Positions 22,764-30,850 of a DNA stretch of 64,000 bases are shown piece by piece. Below the pieces are notes generated by a model, which saw nothing but the letters and a program-made list of their open reading frames with translations, ran no database searches and was not told where the DNA came from. The stretch is taken from positions 2,379,139 through 2,443,138 of the forward strand of contig NC_014541.1 of the NCBI RefSeq assembly GCF_000148645.1, written 5' to 3'. This stretch comes from Ferrimonas balearica DSM 9799 (GTDB lineage: Bacteria > Pseudomonadota > Gammaproteobacteria > Enterobacterales > Shewanellaceae). Every line of letters starts with the position of its first letter. The first letter of the stretch is position 1. The position numbers were made by a program, and so were the translations under genes.

Positions 22764-24125
22764 TTAGTTGCGCTCAGGCCACTCTTTGTCAACGCGCTGC
22801 TCGAGGAAGGCTTCCTTCTGAGCGTCCAGCTTGGCTTTGTCCCAGCCCACCAGCGCCTGAGCGGCTTCTTTGGTGGAGATGTCCGGGATGGCAACCGGCT
22901 GGGCGACGCCGTACTTGGTCAGTACCTTCTTCAGCTCAGCCTGGGCTTGCAGACCGATCTCCTGAGCAGAGGCCAGCAGACGGAGGGCTTCTTGCGGGTT
23001 GTGAGCGTGAACGCCGTGGGAAGCGATGGCGAAGTCCCAGCGCCACTGAGCGTGACGGATGTGGGTCAGGGCCTGCTTCATCTCAGCTTCGGTCGCACCG
23101 GCTTCCCAGGCGGCGCCCGCTTCGAAGTGGGCACGAACGATGATGGCTTCGGCTTTCAGCTTCTCAGCATTGATCGCTTCTTTGTTCGCTTTCAGGGTGG
23201 CTTTCAGGTCCGCCTGGCTGTCGTGGCAGGAGGAACAGGCAACATCGAAGTTATCCAGCGCATTACCAACGTTGTGCTTGGAGAACTTGCGGCCCTGATC
23301 GTTAGTGACTTTCGGCATGTGACAGGTGATACAGGTCACATCCATCTCAGCGTGAACGCTGGTGGCCCAGGTCTCAAACTCCGGGTGCTGAGCTTTCAGC
23401 ATCGGGGCTTTGGAGATCTTGTGGGTCCAGTCGGCAAAGCCGATGCTGTCAAAGTACTTCTCAGCACCTTCAGCAGTGAAACCGTTCTCCCACGGGAAGC
23501 GCACGTTGTTGTGGTCGTTCTTGTCGAAGTAGTACTCAACGTGACACTGGCCACAGGTTTGCGCCGCTTTCATGTCGCGGGACTGCTCGGAGAAGGTCAG
23601 GTCCACTTTCTCCATGGCGCGCTCAGCGTACGGGCGGGACAGGGTCAGCTTCGGAGTGCCGCTTTCGTGACAGTCAGCACAACCGATGGCGTTGCCCATT
23701 TCGTGGCCCCACTTACCGAATTTGTGGTCGTTGAAGTTGCCTTCACCCACTTCCTGGTACATACGGGCAACGTCAGGAGACTTACAGGACCAGCACGCCG
23801 CCGGCATCGGGCCGTCGGTGTCGTTCATCGGGGCACCGGTACGCAGAGTCTGAATCACGTCGGTCACGGCGTAGTAGTGGCCGCGAGCCTTGTTGTAATC
23901 TTTGGAGAAACCGTAACCGGCCCACAGCACCACGAGGTTCGGATCGTCGGCCAGCAGGTCAACAATCTGATCGGTTTCTGCGGAACTTGCCCAGGAGTCG
24001 TATTGGTTGGGGAATTTCGCCTTCCAGGCTTCGTTATCGGATTCGACCGGTTTGGCCATGGCACCGCCACAGAGGCCGGCAATGGCAACGGACAGCAGCA
24101 GTTTATTAATCTTTTTCATCATCAT
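22764..24125 (-). CDS. nrfA: Cytochrome c552 nitrite reductase, NrfA
   Basis: Periplasmic pentaheme enzyme that reduces nitrite to ammonium with six electrons. Length is 453 residues (E. coli about 478). The signal peptide is cleaved after GGAMA. The active-site heme is bound by the NrfA-specific CWSCK, with Lys as ligand. Four further CxxCH sites follow: CADCH, CGQCH, CITCH and CSSCH. Three consecutive ATG codons open the frame; the ribosome-binding site GAGGG touches the first, so the third (24119) is the likelier start. No nrfB or nrfCD adjoins, so a CymA-type quinol donor elsewhere is likely. A NarP-type box lies upstream. Confidence 0.97.
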   Translation of the reverse strand: MMMKKINKLLLSVAIAGLCGGAMAKPVESDNEAWKAKFPNQYDSWASSAETDQIVDLLADDPNLVVLWAGYGFSKDYNKARGHYYAVTDVIQTLRTGAPMNDTDGPMPAACWSCKSPDVARMYQEVGEGNFNDHKFGKWGHEMGNAIGCADCHESGTPKLTLSRPYAERAMEKVDLTFSEQSRDMKAAQTCGQCHVEYYFDKNDHNNVRFPWENGFTAEGAEKYFDSIGFADWTHKISKAPMLKAQHPEFETWATSVHAEMDVTCITCHMPKVTNDQGRKFSKHNVGNALDNFDVACSSCHDSQADLKATLKANKEAINAEKLKAEAIIVRAHFEAGAAWEAGATEAEMKQALTHIRHAQWRWDFAIASHGVHAHNPQEALRLLASAQEIGLQAQAELKKVLTKYGVAQPVAIPDISTKEAAQALVGWDKAKLDAQKEAFLEQRVDKEWPERN

Positions 24126-24190
24126 CCCTCATCATCGCTTTAAGTTTGCGACTGCAGGCTCAGATTAGGGAGATTGACTCAAGGTGGGCA

Positions 24191-24206
24191 TACCCCGATG
24201 GGGGTA
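24191..24206 (-). promoter_or_regulatory. NarP/NarL-type 7-2-7 box upstream of nrfA
   Basis: TACCCCG-AT-GGGGGTA, two inverted heptamers both starting TACCCC, 65 bases before the first nrfA ATG. The 7-2-7 layout is the one preferred by NarP. Near it TGTGATCACA (24225-24234) is a compact palindrome that lacks the 6-base spacer of a CRP site. Confidence 0.6.
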
Positions 24207-24328
24207 GTTGAAAGGTTATCGGGATGTGATCACACCTCTCGACGAAAAAAATGAAAAGTTCTTTCATTTTCTGCGCTTTGAGATGGGATCCTGCACTGGT
24301 AGACTGGCCGGCGAGAAAAAGGTTCCCC

Positions 24329-24625
24329 ATGTCTGACTGGTTTTTGTATCTGGTTCGCACCCGCAGCGGCCACCTCTATACCGGCATCACCACCGATGTC
24401 GAACGCCGCTTTGCCGAACACCAGGCCGGTGCCCCCAAGGGTGCCCGCGCGCTGCGCGGCAAAGGCCCACTGACCCTGGTCTACCAAAGCCCTGCGGGCA
24501 GTCGCAGCGACGCGTTGAAGGCGGAATACCGCATCAAGCAGCTAAGCAAATCCGCCAAGGAGGCGCTGGTCAACAGTCAGGTGCCGCTTAATCCCGATCC
24601 CGAAGGTACACCACGCCATCCCTGA
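24329..24625 (+). CDS. GIY-YIG nuclease family protein (YhbQ/UPF0213 type)
   Basis: A 98-residue single-domain protein. The GIY-YIG core reads [31 protein letters not shown], including the catalytic Tyr pair and Arg; [18 protein letters not shown] follows with the catalytic-site Glu. YhbQ-like proteins act on DNA, with a role in repair suggested. The start has an AAAGG upstream. The last 38 bases overlap the convergent GNAT gene. Confidence 0.92.
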   Translation: MSDWFLYLVRTRSGHLYTGITTDVERRFAEHQAGAPKGARALRGKGPLTLVYQSPAGSRSDALKAEYRIKQLSKSAKEALVNSQVPLNPDPEGTPRHP

Positions 24626-25085
24626 AGGATGTGCCCCAGGGCACAGACTCAGGCAGGCGATAGCCTTCGTGAAACCCCCGCCCACGCAATACCCGGATGC
24701 TGCGCTGGTTATCCGGCAGGCAGAGCGCCACCAGTCGCTCCAGCTTCCACTCAGTAAACGCCCGCTGGCATAGCCAGTCCAGGCCTTGACTCGCCAGCCC
24801 CTGCCCCTCCCCCTGTTTCAGCAACATAAACCCCACTTCTGCGGTGGCCTGCTCCATCGGCAAACGGCGGGCACCCACAATGCCCAGCGCCTGTTGTTCG
24901 GTGTGCAACACCCAACATCCCCAATGGTCAGCCTGCGGGTGCCAGGGTTTGAGCCGCTCCTGCATCAGGCGCTCAATCTGTGGATGAGTCATGGCGGGGC
25001 CAATCGAAGCCATGCGTTCAGGGTCGCCGTAGAGGCGGCGCACCAGACTGTGGTCCTGGCTGGAGATGGGTCGGGGCGTCATCAT
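24588..25085 (-). CDS. GNAT family N-acetyltransferase (RimJ-like)
   Basis: A 165-residue acetyltransferase. The core includes [39 protein letters not shown] (acetyl-CoA loop, with GEGQGLA in place of the usual Q-x-x-G-x-G/A) and [21 protein letters not shown]. This is the pattern of the RimJ/RimL group that acetylates amino groups of proteins or small molecules. Substrate unknown. Confidence 0.85.
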   Translation of the reverse strand: MMTPRPISSQDHSLVRRLYGDPERMASIGPAMTHPQIERLMQERLKPWHPQADHWGCWVLHTEQQALGIVGARRLPMEQATAEVGFMLLKQGEGQGLASQGLDWLCQRAFTEWKLERLVALCLPDNQRSIRVLRGRGFHEGYRLPESVPWGTSFRDGVVYLRDRD

Positions 25086-25148
25086 GGCTCGAGAAACGGG
25101 AGTTTGCCGGTCAAGGGCGACCGGGCGGTCGCCGCGATTGAATGGGGG

Positions 25149-25328
25149 TCAGGAGGTGCGCTTCATCAACAGCAGGATCTTGGTGGCGGCGCTCAACACA
25201 AAGCCGATGCCGATCAAGCTGGCGATCAGCACCATGCCGCTGACCTGCTGCGCCACTTCGGTGAACATCAGCAAGCCGCCTGCGGTCGCCATCATCAGGA
25301 TGCCAAGCCAAAACAACGCCGTAACCAT
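25149..25328 (-). CDS. Small two-TM membrane protein, 59 aa
   Basis: Reads MVTALFWLGILMMATAGGLLMF, a short polar stretch, then GMVLIASLIGIGFVLSAATKILLLMKRTS, giving two membrane helices. An excellent ribosome-binding site (AGGAGG) lies 4 bases before the ATG. The gene starts 8 bases after the stop of the acyltransferase gene 25337-26269, so the two are likely co-transcribed. No known family recognised. Confidence 0.7.
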   Translation of the reverse strand: MVTALFWLGILMMATAGGLLMFTEVAQQVSGMVLIASLIGIGFVLSAATKILLLMKRTS

Positions 25329-25336
25329 AAGGCCTC

Positions 25337-26269
25337 CTAGTAGAGTCTGGCCTCGCCCGGTGGCCGGGTTTTCAGCACCTTGAGAAACCACATGTACTGG
25401 CCACGATGGCGGTCGATCAACCGCTCCATCTGTTCATTAAGGATGCGCGCTTCTGTGGGTTTGTCGACCCGCTCCAGCTCAAGCGGCGCATCGATGGTGA
25501 CCTGGACGTGCATATTTTCCAGCCCCACCGTCAGCGGTAACACCACCGCGTCAGCGCAGTGGGCGATCCGGCTGATCACCGGCAGGGTCGCTTTTTCGGT
25601 CGAAAAGAAGGGGGCGAACTCGCTCTTGTCGAGGCCGTGGTCCTGGTCCGGCAGGTAGAAAAAGCTGTAGCCCTGCTTCAACTCACGGATCACGGAGGGC
25701 AAACCGGCATTGCGGTGAAACAGTTTGCCACCGAAACGGGCGCGCTGACGGCAGGAGAGCCAGTTGAACACCGGGTTGCGGTGGTGCTTCACCATGCCCA
25801 GCATCGGCAATCCGGCCATGGAGAGCCCAACGCCGGCGTATTCAATACCGAACATGTGCGGCACCAGAAACACAATGGGGCGACCCTGTGCCTGGGCGGC
25901 GCGGACATGCTCCATGCCGGTGAAGTGGATCTTGTCTTCAAGGAACGCCTTATCCCGTACCGCCAGAGTGCCCATGCCCATGCCCACCATCAGGAAGGTG
26001 TAACACAGCTCATTGATCAGGGCATCGCGCTCGGCCCTGTCCATATTCGGATAACAGGCATTGATGTTGGCGGTAGCGATGCGAACGGGTTTGCGTAATA
26101 CCGGGCGGAAGATGGGCACCAGGCAGACGGCAACCCAATGGCGGACCCGAAGGGGGATGTAGGCCAGCACACTGAGTGCGGCGATCACCAGCCAGGCCCC
26201 CCAAAAGCGGGGGTGGAGCATGGAGAGAGAAAAGTCTACGTGGTAGCAGCGACGAGCATCCGTGGTCAT
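25337..26269 (-). CDS. Lipid A late acyltransferase (LpxL/LpxM family), copy 1
   Basis: A 310-residue inner-membrane-anchored acyltransferase that adds a secondary fatty acid to Kdo2-lipid A. One N-terminal TM segment (WLVIAALSVLAYIPL) is followed by the catalytic H-x4-E in VPHMFGIEYAG. Conserved blocks HRNPVFNWLSCRQRARFGGKLF, GYSFFYLPDQDHG and QYMWFLKVLKTRPPGE follow. The last block is typical of LpxM/MsbB. A second homologue lies 145 bases upstream in the same direction. Confidence 0.92.
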   Translation of the reverse strand: MTTDARRCYHVDFSLSMLHPRFWGAWLVIAALSVLAYIPLRVRHWVAVCLVPIFRPVLRKPVRIATANINACYPNMDRAERDALINELCYTFLMVGMGMGTLAVRDKAFLEDKIHFTGMEHVRAAQAQGRPIVFLVPHMFGIEYAGVGLSMAGLPMLGMVKHHRNPVFNWLSCRQRARFGGKLFHRNAGLPSVIRELKQGYSFFYLPDQDHGLDKSEFAPFFSTEKATLPVISRIAHCADAVVLPLTVGLENMHVQVTIDAPLELERVDKPTEARILNEQMERLIDRHRGQYMWFLKVLKTRPPGEARLY

Positions 26270-26362
26270 AGGTAGCGCTGTCCTTAGGGTATTGTCGTTA
26301 TGGTTGTACCTAAAGCTTGCGACTCACCTTAACCCAAACTGAACCGTCTGGGTAGACGCAAA

Positions 26363-26385
26363 CCGCCCGCCAAATTGGCGGGCGG
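26363..26385 (-). terminator. Hairpin between the two acyltransferase genes
   Basis: CCGCCCGCC-AATTT-GGCGGGCGG with only TTTGCG after it on the minus strand; a weak terminator or attenuator after the upstream acyltransferase gene. Confidence 0.5.
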
Positions 26386-26413
26386 TGAAGGAATGCACGA
26401 TGTTCAGCGGGTT

Positions 26414-27385
26414 TCAGCGCTGCTGCAGCTCGTAAGCCCGGTAGGGATCGGGCTCACCTTCCGGCCGACTTTTGAGCAGTTTGAGGTTCCACATGTACTG
26501 TTCCGGGCGGGAGGTCAGCAACACCTCAATCTCTTCATTCATCCGGCGGGCATCGTACTCCCGGTCACCGGAGGGCAGATCCCACAACGGTGGACGGATA
26601 TGGCCTTCGTAGTAGCCGGTGGCCGGGTCATACGTCGCCAGCATCGGCACCACCACGGCGCCAGTGGATTCGGTCATCCGCCCCAGTCCCGGCAGCGTGG
26701 CTTTATGGGTGGCGAAAAACGGCACGTACTCGCTTTTGGCCATACCGTGGTCCTGGTCCGGCAGGTAATAGGCACTGTGACCGTCGCGGATGGCGTTCAG
26801 GAACTGCTTGATGCCGTCTTTGCGGGCAAACAGTTTGCCACCGTAACGCGCCCGCAGACGGCACATCAGCCAGTCCACCAGCGGGTTCTTATCGGGGTTC
26901 ATCATGGTGGTCATCGGGTAGCCGCGTTTGGCCAGCAGCAACCCGGGAAACTCGATGGCCCAGGTGTGCGGCACCATCAGGATCACCGGCTTGCCGGCTT
27001 CCAGCAGCGGCAACAGGTGTTCTTCACCCACCAGCCGTACCCGGCGCTCCAGAAATTCGGGGCTGCGCAGCAGCAAACAGGAGTACGACAACAGCACCTG
27101 GGCGGCCCGCTGATACATCTCCACAATCACCCGGTGGCGCTGGTCATTGTCCCAGTCCGGGAAGCAGAGCTGCAGGTTCACCTGAGCATTGCGGTAACCG
27201 CGTTTGGTCAACCGCGGGCCCAGCTTGCCGATGCTGGCCGCAATCCGGTCACGCAGACGATAGGGCACAAAGGCAAAGACGCCAGCCACCAATACGGCCA
27301 GCCAGACGCCCCAATAACGAGGGGCCAGGAAACGCCACTGGAATTGGGGTCGGTGCTGAGTCTCAGAATTACTGCCTTGAGTCAC
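26414..27385 (-). CDS. Lipid A late acyltransferase (LpxL/LpxM family), copy 2
   Basis: A 323-residue paralogue of the neighbouring acyltransferase. It carries H-x4-E in VPHTWAIEFPG, MNPDKNPLVDWLMCRLRARYGGKLFARKDG, YYLPDQDHGMAKSEYVPFF and QYMWNLKLLKSRPEGE. The pattern fits LpxM, the myristoyl/secondary acyl transferase of lipid A. Start is taken at GTG 27385, which has GGGAG upstream; the frame is open to a TTG at 27418. Two adjacent LpxM-like genes suggest different chain-length or condition-specific enzymes. Confidence 0.92.
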   Translation of the reverse strand: MTQGSNSETQHRPQFQWRFLAPRYWGVWLAVLVAGVFAFVPYRLRDRIAASIGKLGPRLTKRGYRNAQVNLQLCFPDWDNDQRHRVIVEMYQRAAQVLLSYSCLLLRSPEFLERRVRLVGEEHLLPLLEAGKPVILMVPHTWAIEFPGLLLAKRGYPMTTMMNPDKNPLVDWLMCRLRARYGGKLFARKDGIKQFLNAIRDGHSAYYLPDQDHGMAKSEYVPFFATHKATLPGLGRMTESTGAVVVPMLATYDPATGYYEGHIRPPLWDLPSGDREYDARRMNEEIEVLLTSRPEQYMWNLKLLKSRPEGEPDPYRAYELQQR

Positions 27386-27445
27386 AATAGTTTCAACTCC
27401 CGATAACGATGGCGCCAAAATTCGCGACTAAATATCACTAAAATC

Positions 27446-27473
27446 AAAGCAAAACGGCGCCGAAGAGGCGCCG
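27446..27473 (-). terminator. Terminator of the OsmC-family gene
   Basis: CGGCGCC-TCTT-CGGCGCCG on the minus strand followed by TTTTGCTTT. Confidence 0.82.
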
Positions 27474-27498
27474 TAGTCTAGCGGGTCGAACACGAAGT

Positions 27499-27921
27499 TC
27501 AAGCGCTGTGGGTCACCACCGTGGGGCGCAACAAATTATCGTGGATGGGGCAACGATGGCACACCCGACCAAAAAATGCCGCCTTCTCCTCGTCAGACAG
27601 GTCAGCGTCGATGCGCGCGGTGGCGTCGATGCTCTTAAAGCCAACCGGATCTTCGCTGGGTTTCCCCGCCAGACCGGCCGGGTTGAGCACGCCGGTCACG
27701 TCGATTTCGATACCGCGCAGGGTAATGCCTTCATCGCGGGCCGCCATCTTGGCAATGGCAGACAAACAGCCGGCCAGTGAGAACAAGAAGGTTTCCAGCG
27801 GGTTCGCGCCCTCATCGGTGGCGCTGGGTTGATCAATCACCATTTTGTGGCCACGCACGTCGGCGGTCACTTTCCAGCCATGGGTCATGGAACTGGTGAT
27901 GCGGTACTGCTTGTCTGCCAT
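27499..27921 (-). CDS. OsmC family protein
   Basis: A 140-residue OsmC/Ohr superfamily protein. The two redox Cys sit in SLAGCLSAIAKMAA and RVCHRCPIHDNL. Such proteins reduce organic or lipid hydroperoxides with a Cys pair. The NPLETFLFSLAGC context and the extra CHRCPI motif place it in the YhfA-like branch rather than classical Ohr. Ribosome-binding site AAGGAG precedes the ATG. Divergent from a Nudix hydrolase gene. Confidence 0.92.
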   Translation of the reverse strand: MADKQYRITSSMTHGWKVTADVRGHKMVIDQPSATDEGANPLETFLFSLAGCLSAIAKMAARDEGITLRGIEIDVTGVLNPAGLAGKPSEDPVGFKSIDATARIDADLSDEEKAAFFGRVCHRCPIHDNLLRPTVVTHSA

Positions 27922-27988
27922 GATGAACTCCTTACATTAGGGATGCCTTATATTCTTCCCCTGTCGACGGGTAAAGGCAATAGGGCTG

Positions 27989-28045
27989 GCCGTCATTTTG
28001 ACATCTTTGTGGCCCTGCGCCATGCTGCATCGCCGCCATTTTGAC
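27989..28045. repeat. Two 14-bp direct repeats in the OsmC/Nudix spacer
   Basis: GCCGTCATTTTGAC (27989-28002) and GCCGCCATTTTGAC (28032-28045), one mismatch, 43 bp apart (about four helix turns). The second ends 11 bases before the Nudix ATG. They may bind one regulator of the divergent pair. Confidence 0.45.
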
Positions 28046-28056
28046 GAGAATCTACT

Positions 28057-28482
28057 ATGAATCAGCCTCGTGTCGGGATTGGCATTATCGTCCGCCGTGC
28101 CGACGGTAAGATCCTGATAGGTAAACGTACTGGCGCTCACGCGCCCTACTGGTCCATTCCCGGTGGCCACCTTGAGCTGGGGGAATCCTTTGAAGCCGCT
28201 GCCATCCGGGAGATTGAGGAGGAGACCGGACTGCGCATCGCTGACCCGCAAGTGATCGCCGTCACCAATAACCTGCGTACCTTCCGTGAAGAGGGCAAAC
28301 ACTACGTGTCCGTTTGCCTGTTGGCGCACCATCAAGGTGAAGAACCGGTCAATCGTGAGCCAGACAAGTGCGAAGGCTGGGTTTGGGTGGACCCAAATGA
28401 CCTGCCCCACCCGCACTTTGATGCCAGCGAACAATCGGTCGCCTGCTATCTGGCCAACCAGATCTACCTCGGCGCAAGCTGA
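28057..28482 (+). CDS. Nudix hydrolase
   Basis: A 141-residue Nudix enzyme with a complete box, GGHLELGESFEAAAIREIEEETGL, and the metal-binding Glu residues in REIEEETGL. The order GIGIIVRRADGKILIGKRTGAHAPYWSIPGG resembles the NUDT15/MTH1-like group that cleaves nucleoside triphosphates. Substrate unproven. Divergent from the OsmC-type gene. Confidence 0.92.
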   Translation: MNQPRVGIGIIVRRADGKILIGKRTGAHAPYWSIPGGHLELGESFEAAAIREIEEETGLRIADPQVIAVTNNLRTFREEGKHYVSVCLLAHHQGEEPVNREPDKCEGWVWVDPNDLPHPHFDASEQSVACYLANQIYLGAS

Positions 28483-28579
28483 ACAGAAAATAACGGAACG
28501 AGAAAAGGAATTATCCCAGGCGCTCGCGGCGTGCTAACCTGCCCGCGATTTGACCACCATCGCCACGGAGGAAAGCCCA

Positions 28580-29407
28580 TTGAGCCAGGCTCTGCTGCAT
28601 CACAAAATCTACCGCCACCCGGAGCCTCGTGACTGGGTGGTGCTGGTGCATGGTGCCGGTGGCAGTTCCAACATCTGGTTCCGCCAGCTCAAGGCCTATC
28701 GGGCGCAATTCAATGTGCTGTTGCTGGACCTGCGTGGCCACGGCGCCAGTAAGGAGATCGTCAAACACCTGATCGAGGGCAAGTACTGCTTCCGTTCAGT
28801 CACCCGGGACGTGCTGCAGCTGCTGGATCACTTACGCATCCGCCACGCCCATTTCGTCGGGATCTCTCTGGGCACCATCGTGATCCGCACTCTGGCGGAG
28901 CTGGAACCGCATCGGGTTAAAACCATGGTGCTGGGCGGGGCCGTGACCCGCCTGAACCGGTTCTCCCAGGTGCTGGTGAAAGTGGGTAACGCGCTGAAAA
29001 ACGTGGTGCCCTATATGTGGCTGTACCGCCTGTTTGCCTGGATCATCATGCCCAAGAAGGCCCAGGCGCCCTCCCGCCACCTGTTTATCCGCGAGGCGCA
29101 TCGCCTGTGCCAGAAGGAGTTTAAGCGTTGGTTCCGGCTCGCCGCCGAGGTCAACCCGCTGATGCGCTACTTCAAGGAGAAAGAGCTGAGCATCCCTACC
29201 CTCTACATCATGGGGGACAATGACCACATGTTCCTCAAGCCGGTTAAGGAGATGGCCCACGCCCACCGCCATTCCAACCTGGCAGTCATTGAGGATTGCG
29301 GCCATGTCTGCAATGTGGAGAAGGCGGAAGACTTTAACTCTCTCTCTCTGGCGTTCCTCACCGAGCACAGCGAGTTCAGTGCATTGGCAACGCGACGGAG
29401 CGCTTAA
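28580..29407 (+). CDS. Alpha/beta hydrolase
   Basis: A 275-residue alpha/beta hydrolase with oxyanion HGAGGSSNIWF, LLLDLRGHG, nucleophile elbow GISLGT, acidic residue in MGDNDHMF and His in CGHVCNVEKAEDF. A basic, partly hydrophobic lid covers about residues 140-180. The start is taken as TTG 28580 because GGAGG lies 9 bases before it; a TTG at 28550 is also in frame but has no ribosome-binding site. Substrate unknown. The stop overlaps the convergent DksA-like gene by 4 bases. Confidence 0.9.
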   Translation: MSQALLHHKIYRHPEPRDWVVLVHGAGGSSNIWFRQLKAYRAQFNVLLLDLRGHGASKEIVKHLIEGKYCFRSVTRDVLQLLDHLRIRHAHFVGISLGTIVIRTLAELEPHRVKTMVLGGAVTRLNRFSQVLVKVGNALKNVVPYMWLYRLFAWIIMPKKAQAPSRHLFIREAHRLCQKEFKRWFRLAAEVNPLMRYFKEKELSIPTLYIMGDNDHMFLKPVKEMAHAHRHSNLAVIEDCGHVCNVEKAEDFNSLSLAFLTEHSEFSALATRRSA

Positions 29408-29772
29408 TCCTCTGAGTCCTTGGTGACGGTGGTCACCTCCGGCATTGCCATCAGTCGCGCCAGTGGAATCGGCTGGCCACTGCGTTCACACACCCCATAC
29501 TCACCCCGCGTCATCCGGGCCCGTGCTCGTGCGATCTGTCCCAGACGCGTCTGCAACTGCTGTATCTGACGCTCCGCCAACCCCTGACGTCGGCGATAGT
29601 CCGCACGCTCCGCGGCGTCGGCAAAACAGGGGGGACGGCTCTTGAGGCTGGCTACCAACTCATCCATCTGCCGTTGACTGTCCGCTTCGCGCTGTAGCAG
29701 ACGCGCTTTCAATTCGGCTAACTGCGCCTCAGTCAGCACTGCCACTGGGCGCGTGCCTTCACCGCCCTTCAA
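29404..29772 (-). CDS. DksA/TraR-like protein lacking the zinc finger
   Basis: About 122 residues. A coiled-coil body (LTEAQLAELKARLLQREADSQRQMDELV and AERQIQQLQTRLGQIARARARM) is followed by the DksA-type block GEYGVCERSGQPIPLARLMAMPEV. In DksA this block starts a four-Cys zinc finger; here a single Cys is left and the second pair is missing. It resembles the zinc-less DksA2-like proteins, though no experimental role can be inferred. Start TTG 29772 is chosen: GGAG is 7 bases upstream, and the codon overlaps the stop of the preceding gene (coupling). Last gene of a four-gene operon. Confidence 0.78.
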   Translation of the reverse strand: MKGGEGTRPVAVLTEAQLAELKARLLQREADSQRQMDELVASLKSRPPCFADAAERADYRRRQGLAERQIQQLQTRLGQIARARARMTRGEYGVCERSGQPIPLARLMAMPEVTTVTKDSED

Positions 29773-30107
29773 TAGCTTGCTCCATCGATATGCCGTACCG
29801 GCACTGTGGCCAACCACTCTGGTTCCGCCAATCGCATATTGATGGCCGTTACCGCCCTGTCGCAGCGTTCGTTGGTGCGATAGTGCGTGACACAACCGCA
29901 CTCCGGACAGCGGTGAAACTCGACCATATGGTCTCCCCACTGATAAAACGCTGTGGCCCTTCGCTCAACGCGGATCTGTACGGTTTCCGGATCGTAGTAG
30001 GCCCAGCAGGCCGCATAGCGCCGACAGATGGAGCAGTTGCAGATCGCCACCTGCTCCGGTTCCGGTGCCTGCAGGCTGACATTGCCGCAATGGCAGCTCA
30101 GCTTCAT
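29769..30107 (-). CDS. GFA family (glutathione-dependent formaldehyde-activating enzyme-like) protein
   Basis: A 112-residue zinc protein with cysteines arranged as SCHCG, CNCSICRR and CPECGC, the GFA/CENP-V pattern. Family members include the GSH-formaldehyde adduct-forming enzyme, but most have no known substrate. Its ATG overlaps the upstream gene stop (ATGA) and its stop overlaps the next start, so it is tightly coupled. Confidence 0.88.
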   Translation of the reverse strand: MKLSCHCGNVSLQAPEPEQVAICNCSICRRYAACWAYYDPETVQIRVERRATAFYQWGDHMVEFHRCPECGCVTHYRTNERCDRAVTAINMRLAEPEWLATVPVRHIDGASY

Positions 30108-30850
30108 GGCACCTCCAGGCTGACCGGACCGGACAGGGGCAGGTCAAAATAGCGATCCGGATAGGGCTCATCATCGAGGGTAAAGTGCCACCACTCTTTG
30201 TCGTAGTTGCTGAACCCTTCACTCTCCATCAACAACAGCAGCAATAACCGGTTGTGCCGGGCGGCCTCGTCCAGATGCGGGTGACGGGTGTGGGACACCG
30301 CGTCGAAACAGTCATAACCGCTGCCCATCGGCAGCGAGGGATAGCGGCCCCCCTCTTGCGGTGCCCGCCGGCAATCCCCGCCGGTGGTCGACATGGGCTG
30401 CTGGCGCGCTGTGGCCGACACCAGAGTAAGGTCGACAGTGCTGCCACGGCTGTGGCCGGAACGGGCAGCAATATAGCCCTGCGCAAACAGTTCGGACTTG
30501 GGCACCTGCGGATAGTACTGATCCTTCATCCGGGTGTCGGCCAGATCACCGGCCCAATCAACAAAGTCGTCCACCGACCGTTGCGGCCGGTAACAGTCAT
30601 ACACTTTCAGCCCCAGGCCAAACGCCTCCGCACGCTGCTGAACCCGCGCCAGTGCCTGCGCTGCCGGGGGCGTGAGCAGGCATTGTCCCTGTTCATACCC
30701 GACTACGGTGCGGCCCAGGAAGTTGTCGCTGCCCCGGTAACGCATCTCCTGCACCACCTTGGGCGCCACGTCCGCCAGCGGCACCAGAGTGGGCTCGGCG
30801 TGGGCCGACGTGGCAAGCCACACTATCCCCAGCGAGCCCCATCTCCTCAT
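30104..30850 (-). CDS. VanX/DdpX-type D-Ala-D-Ala dipeptidase
   Basis: A 248-residue exported enzyme with a short signal peptide ending ATSAHA. Zinc and catalytic motifs of the M15D dipeptidases are present: SGHSRGSTVDLTL (His and Asp ligands) and KEWWHF (catalytic Glu and His ligand), plus the Arg in CYRPQRS. It would hydrolyse D-Ala-D-Ala or related dipeptides in the periplasm, probably for recycling, as no van genes are near. Second gene of an operon with 4-base overlaps on both sides. Confidence 0.9.
   Translation of the reverse strand: MRRWGSLGIVWLATSAHAEPTLVPLADVAPKVVQEMRYRGSDNFLGRTVVGYEQGQCLLTPPAAQALARVQQRAEAFGLGLKVYDCYRPQRSVDDFVDWAGDLADTRMKDQYYPQVPKSELFAQGYIAARSGHSRGSTVDLTLVSATARQQPMSTTGGDCRRAPQEGGRYPSLPMGSGYDCFDAVSHTRHPHLDEAARHNRLLLLLLMESEGFSNYDKEWWHFTLDDEPYPDRYFDLPLSGPVSLEVP

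Noticed and set aside
22752-24143. 463-codon open frame antisense to nrfA
   Set aside because: NrfA on the other strand has all five heme motifs, a signal peptide and a terminator; the antisense frame shows no family features.
24225-24234. CRP site upstream of nrfA (TGTGATCACA)
   Set aside because: The two half-sites abut without the six-base spacer, so it is not a normal CRP site; no convincing FNR site was seen either.
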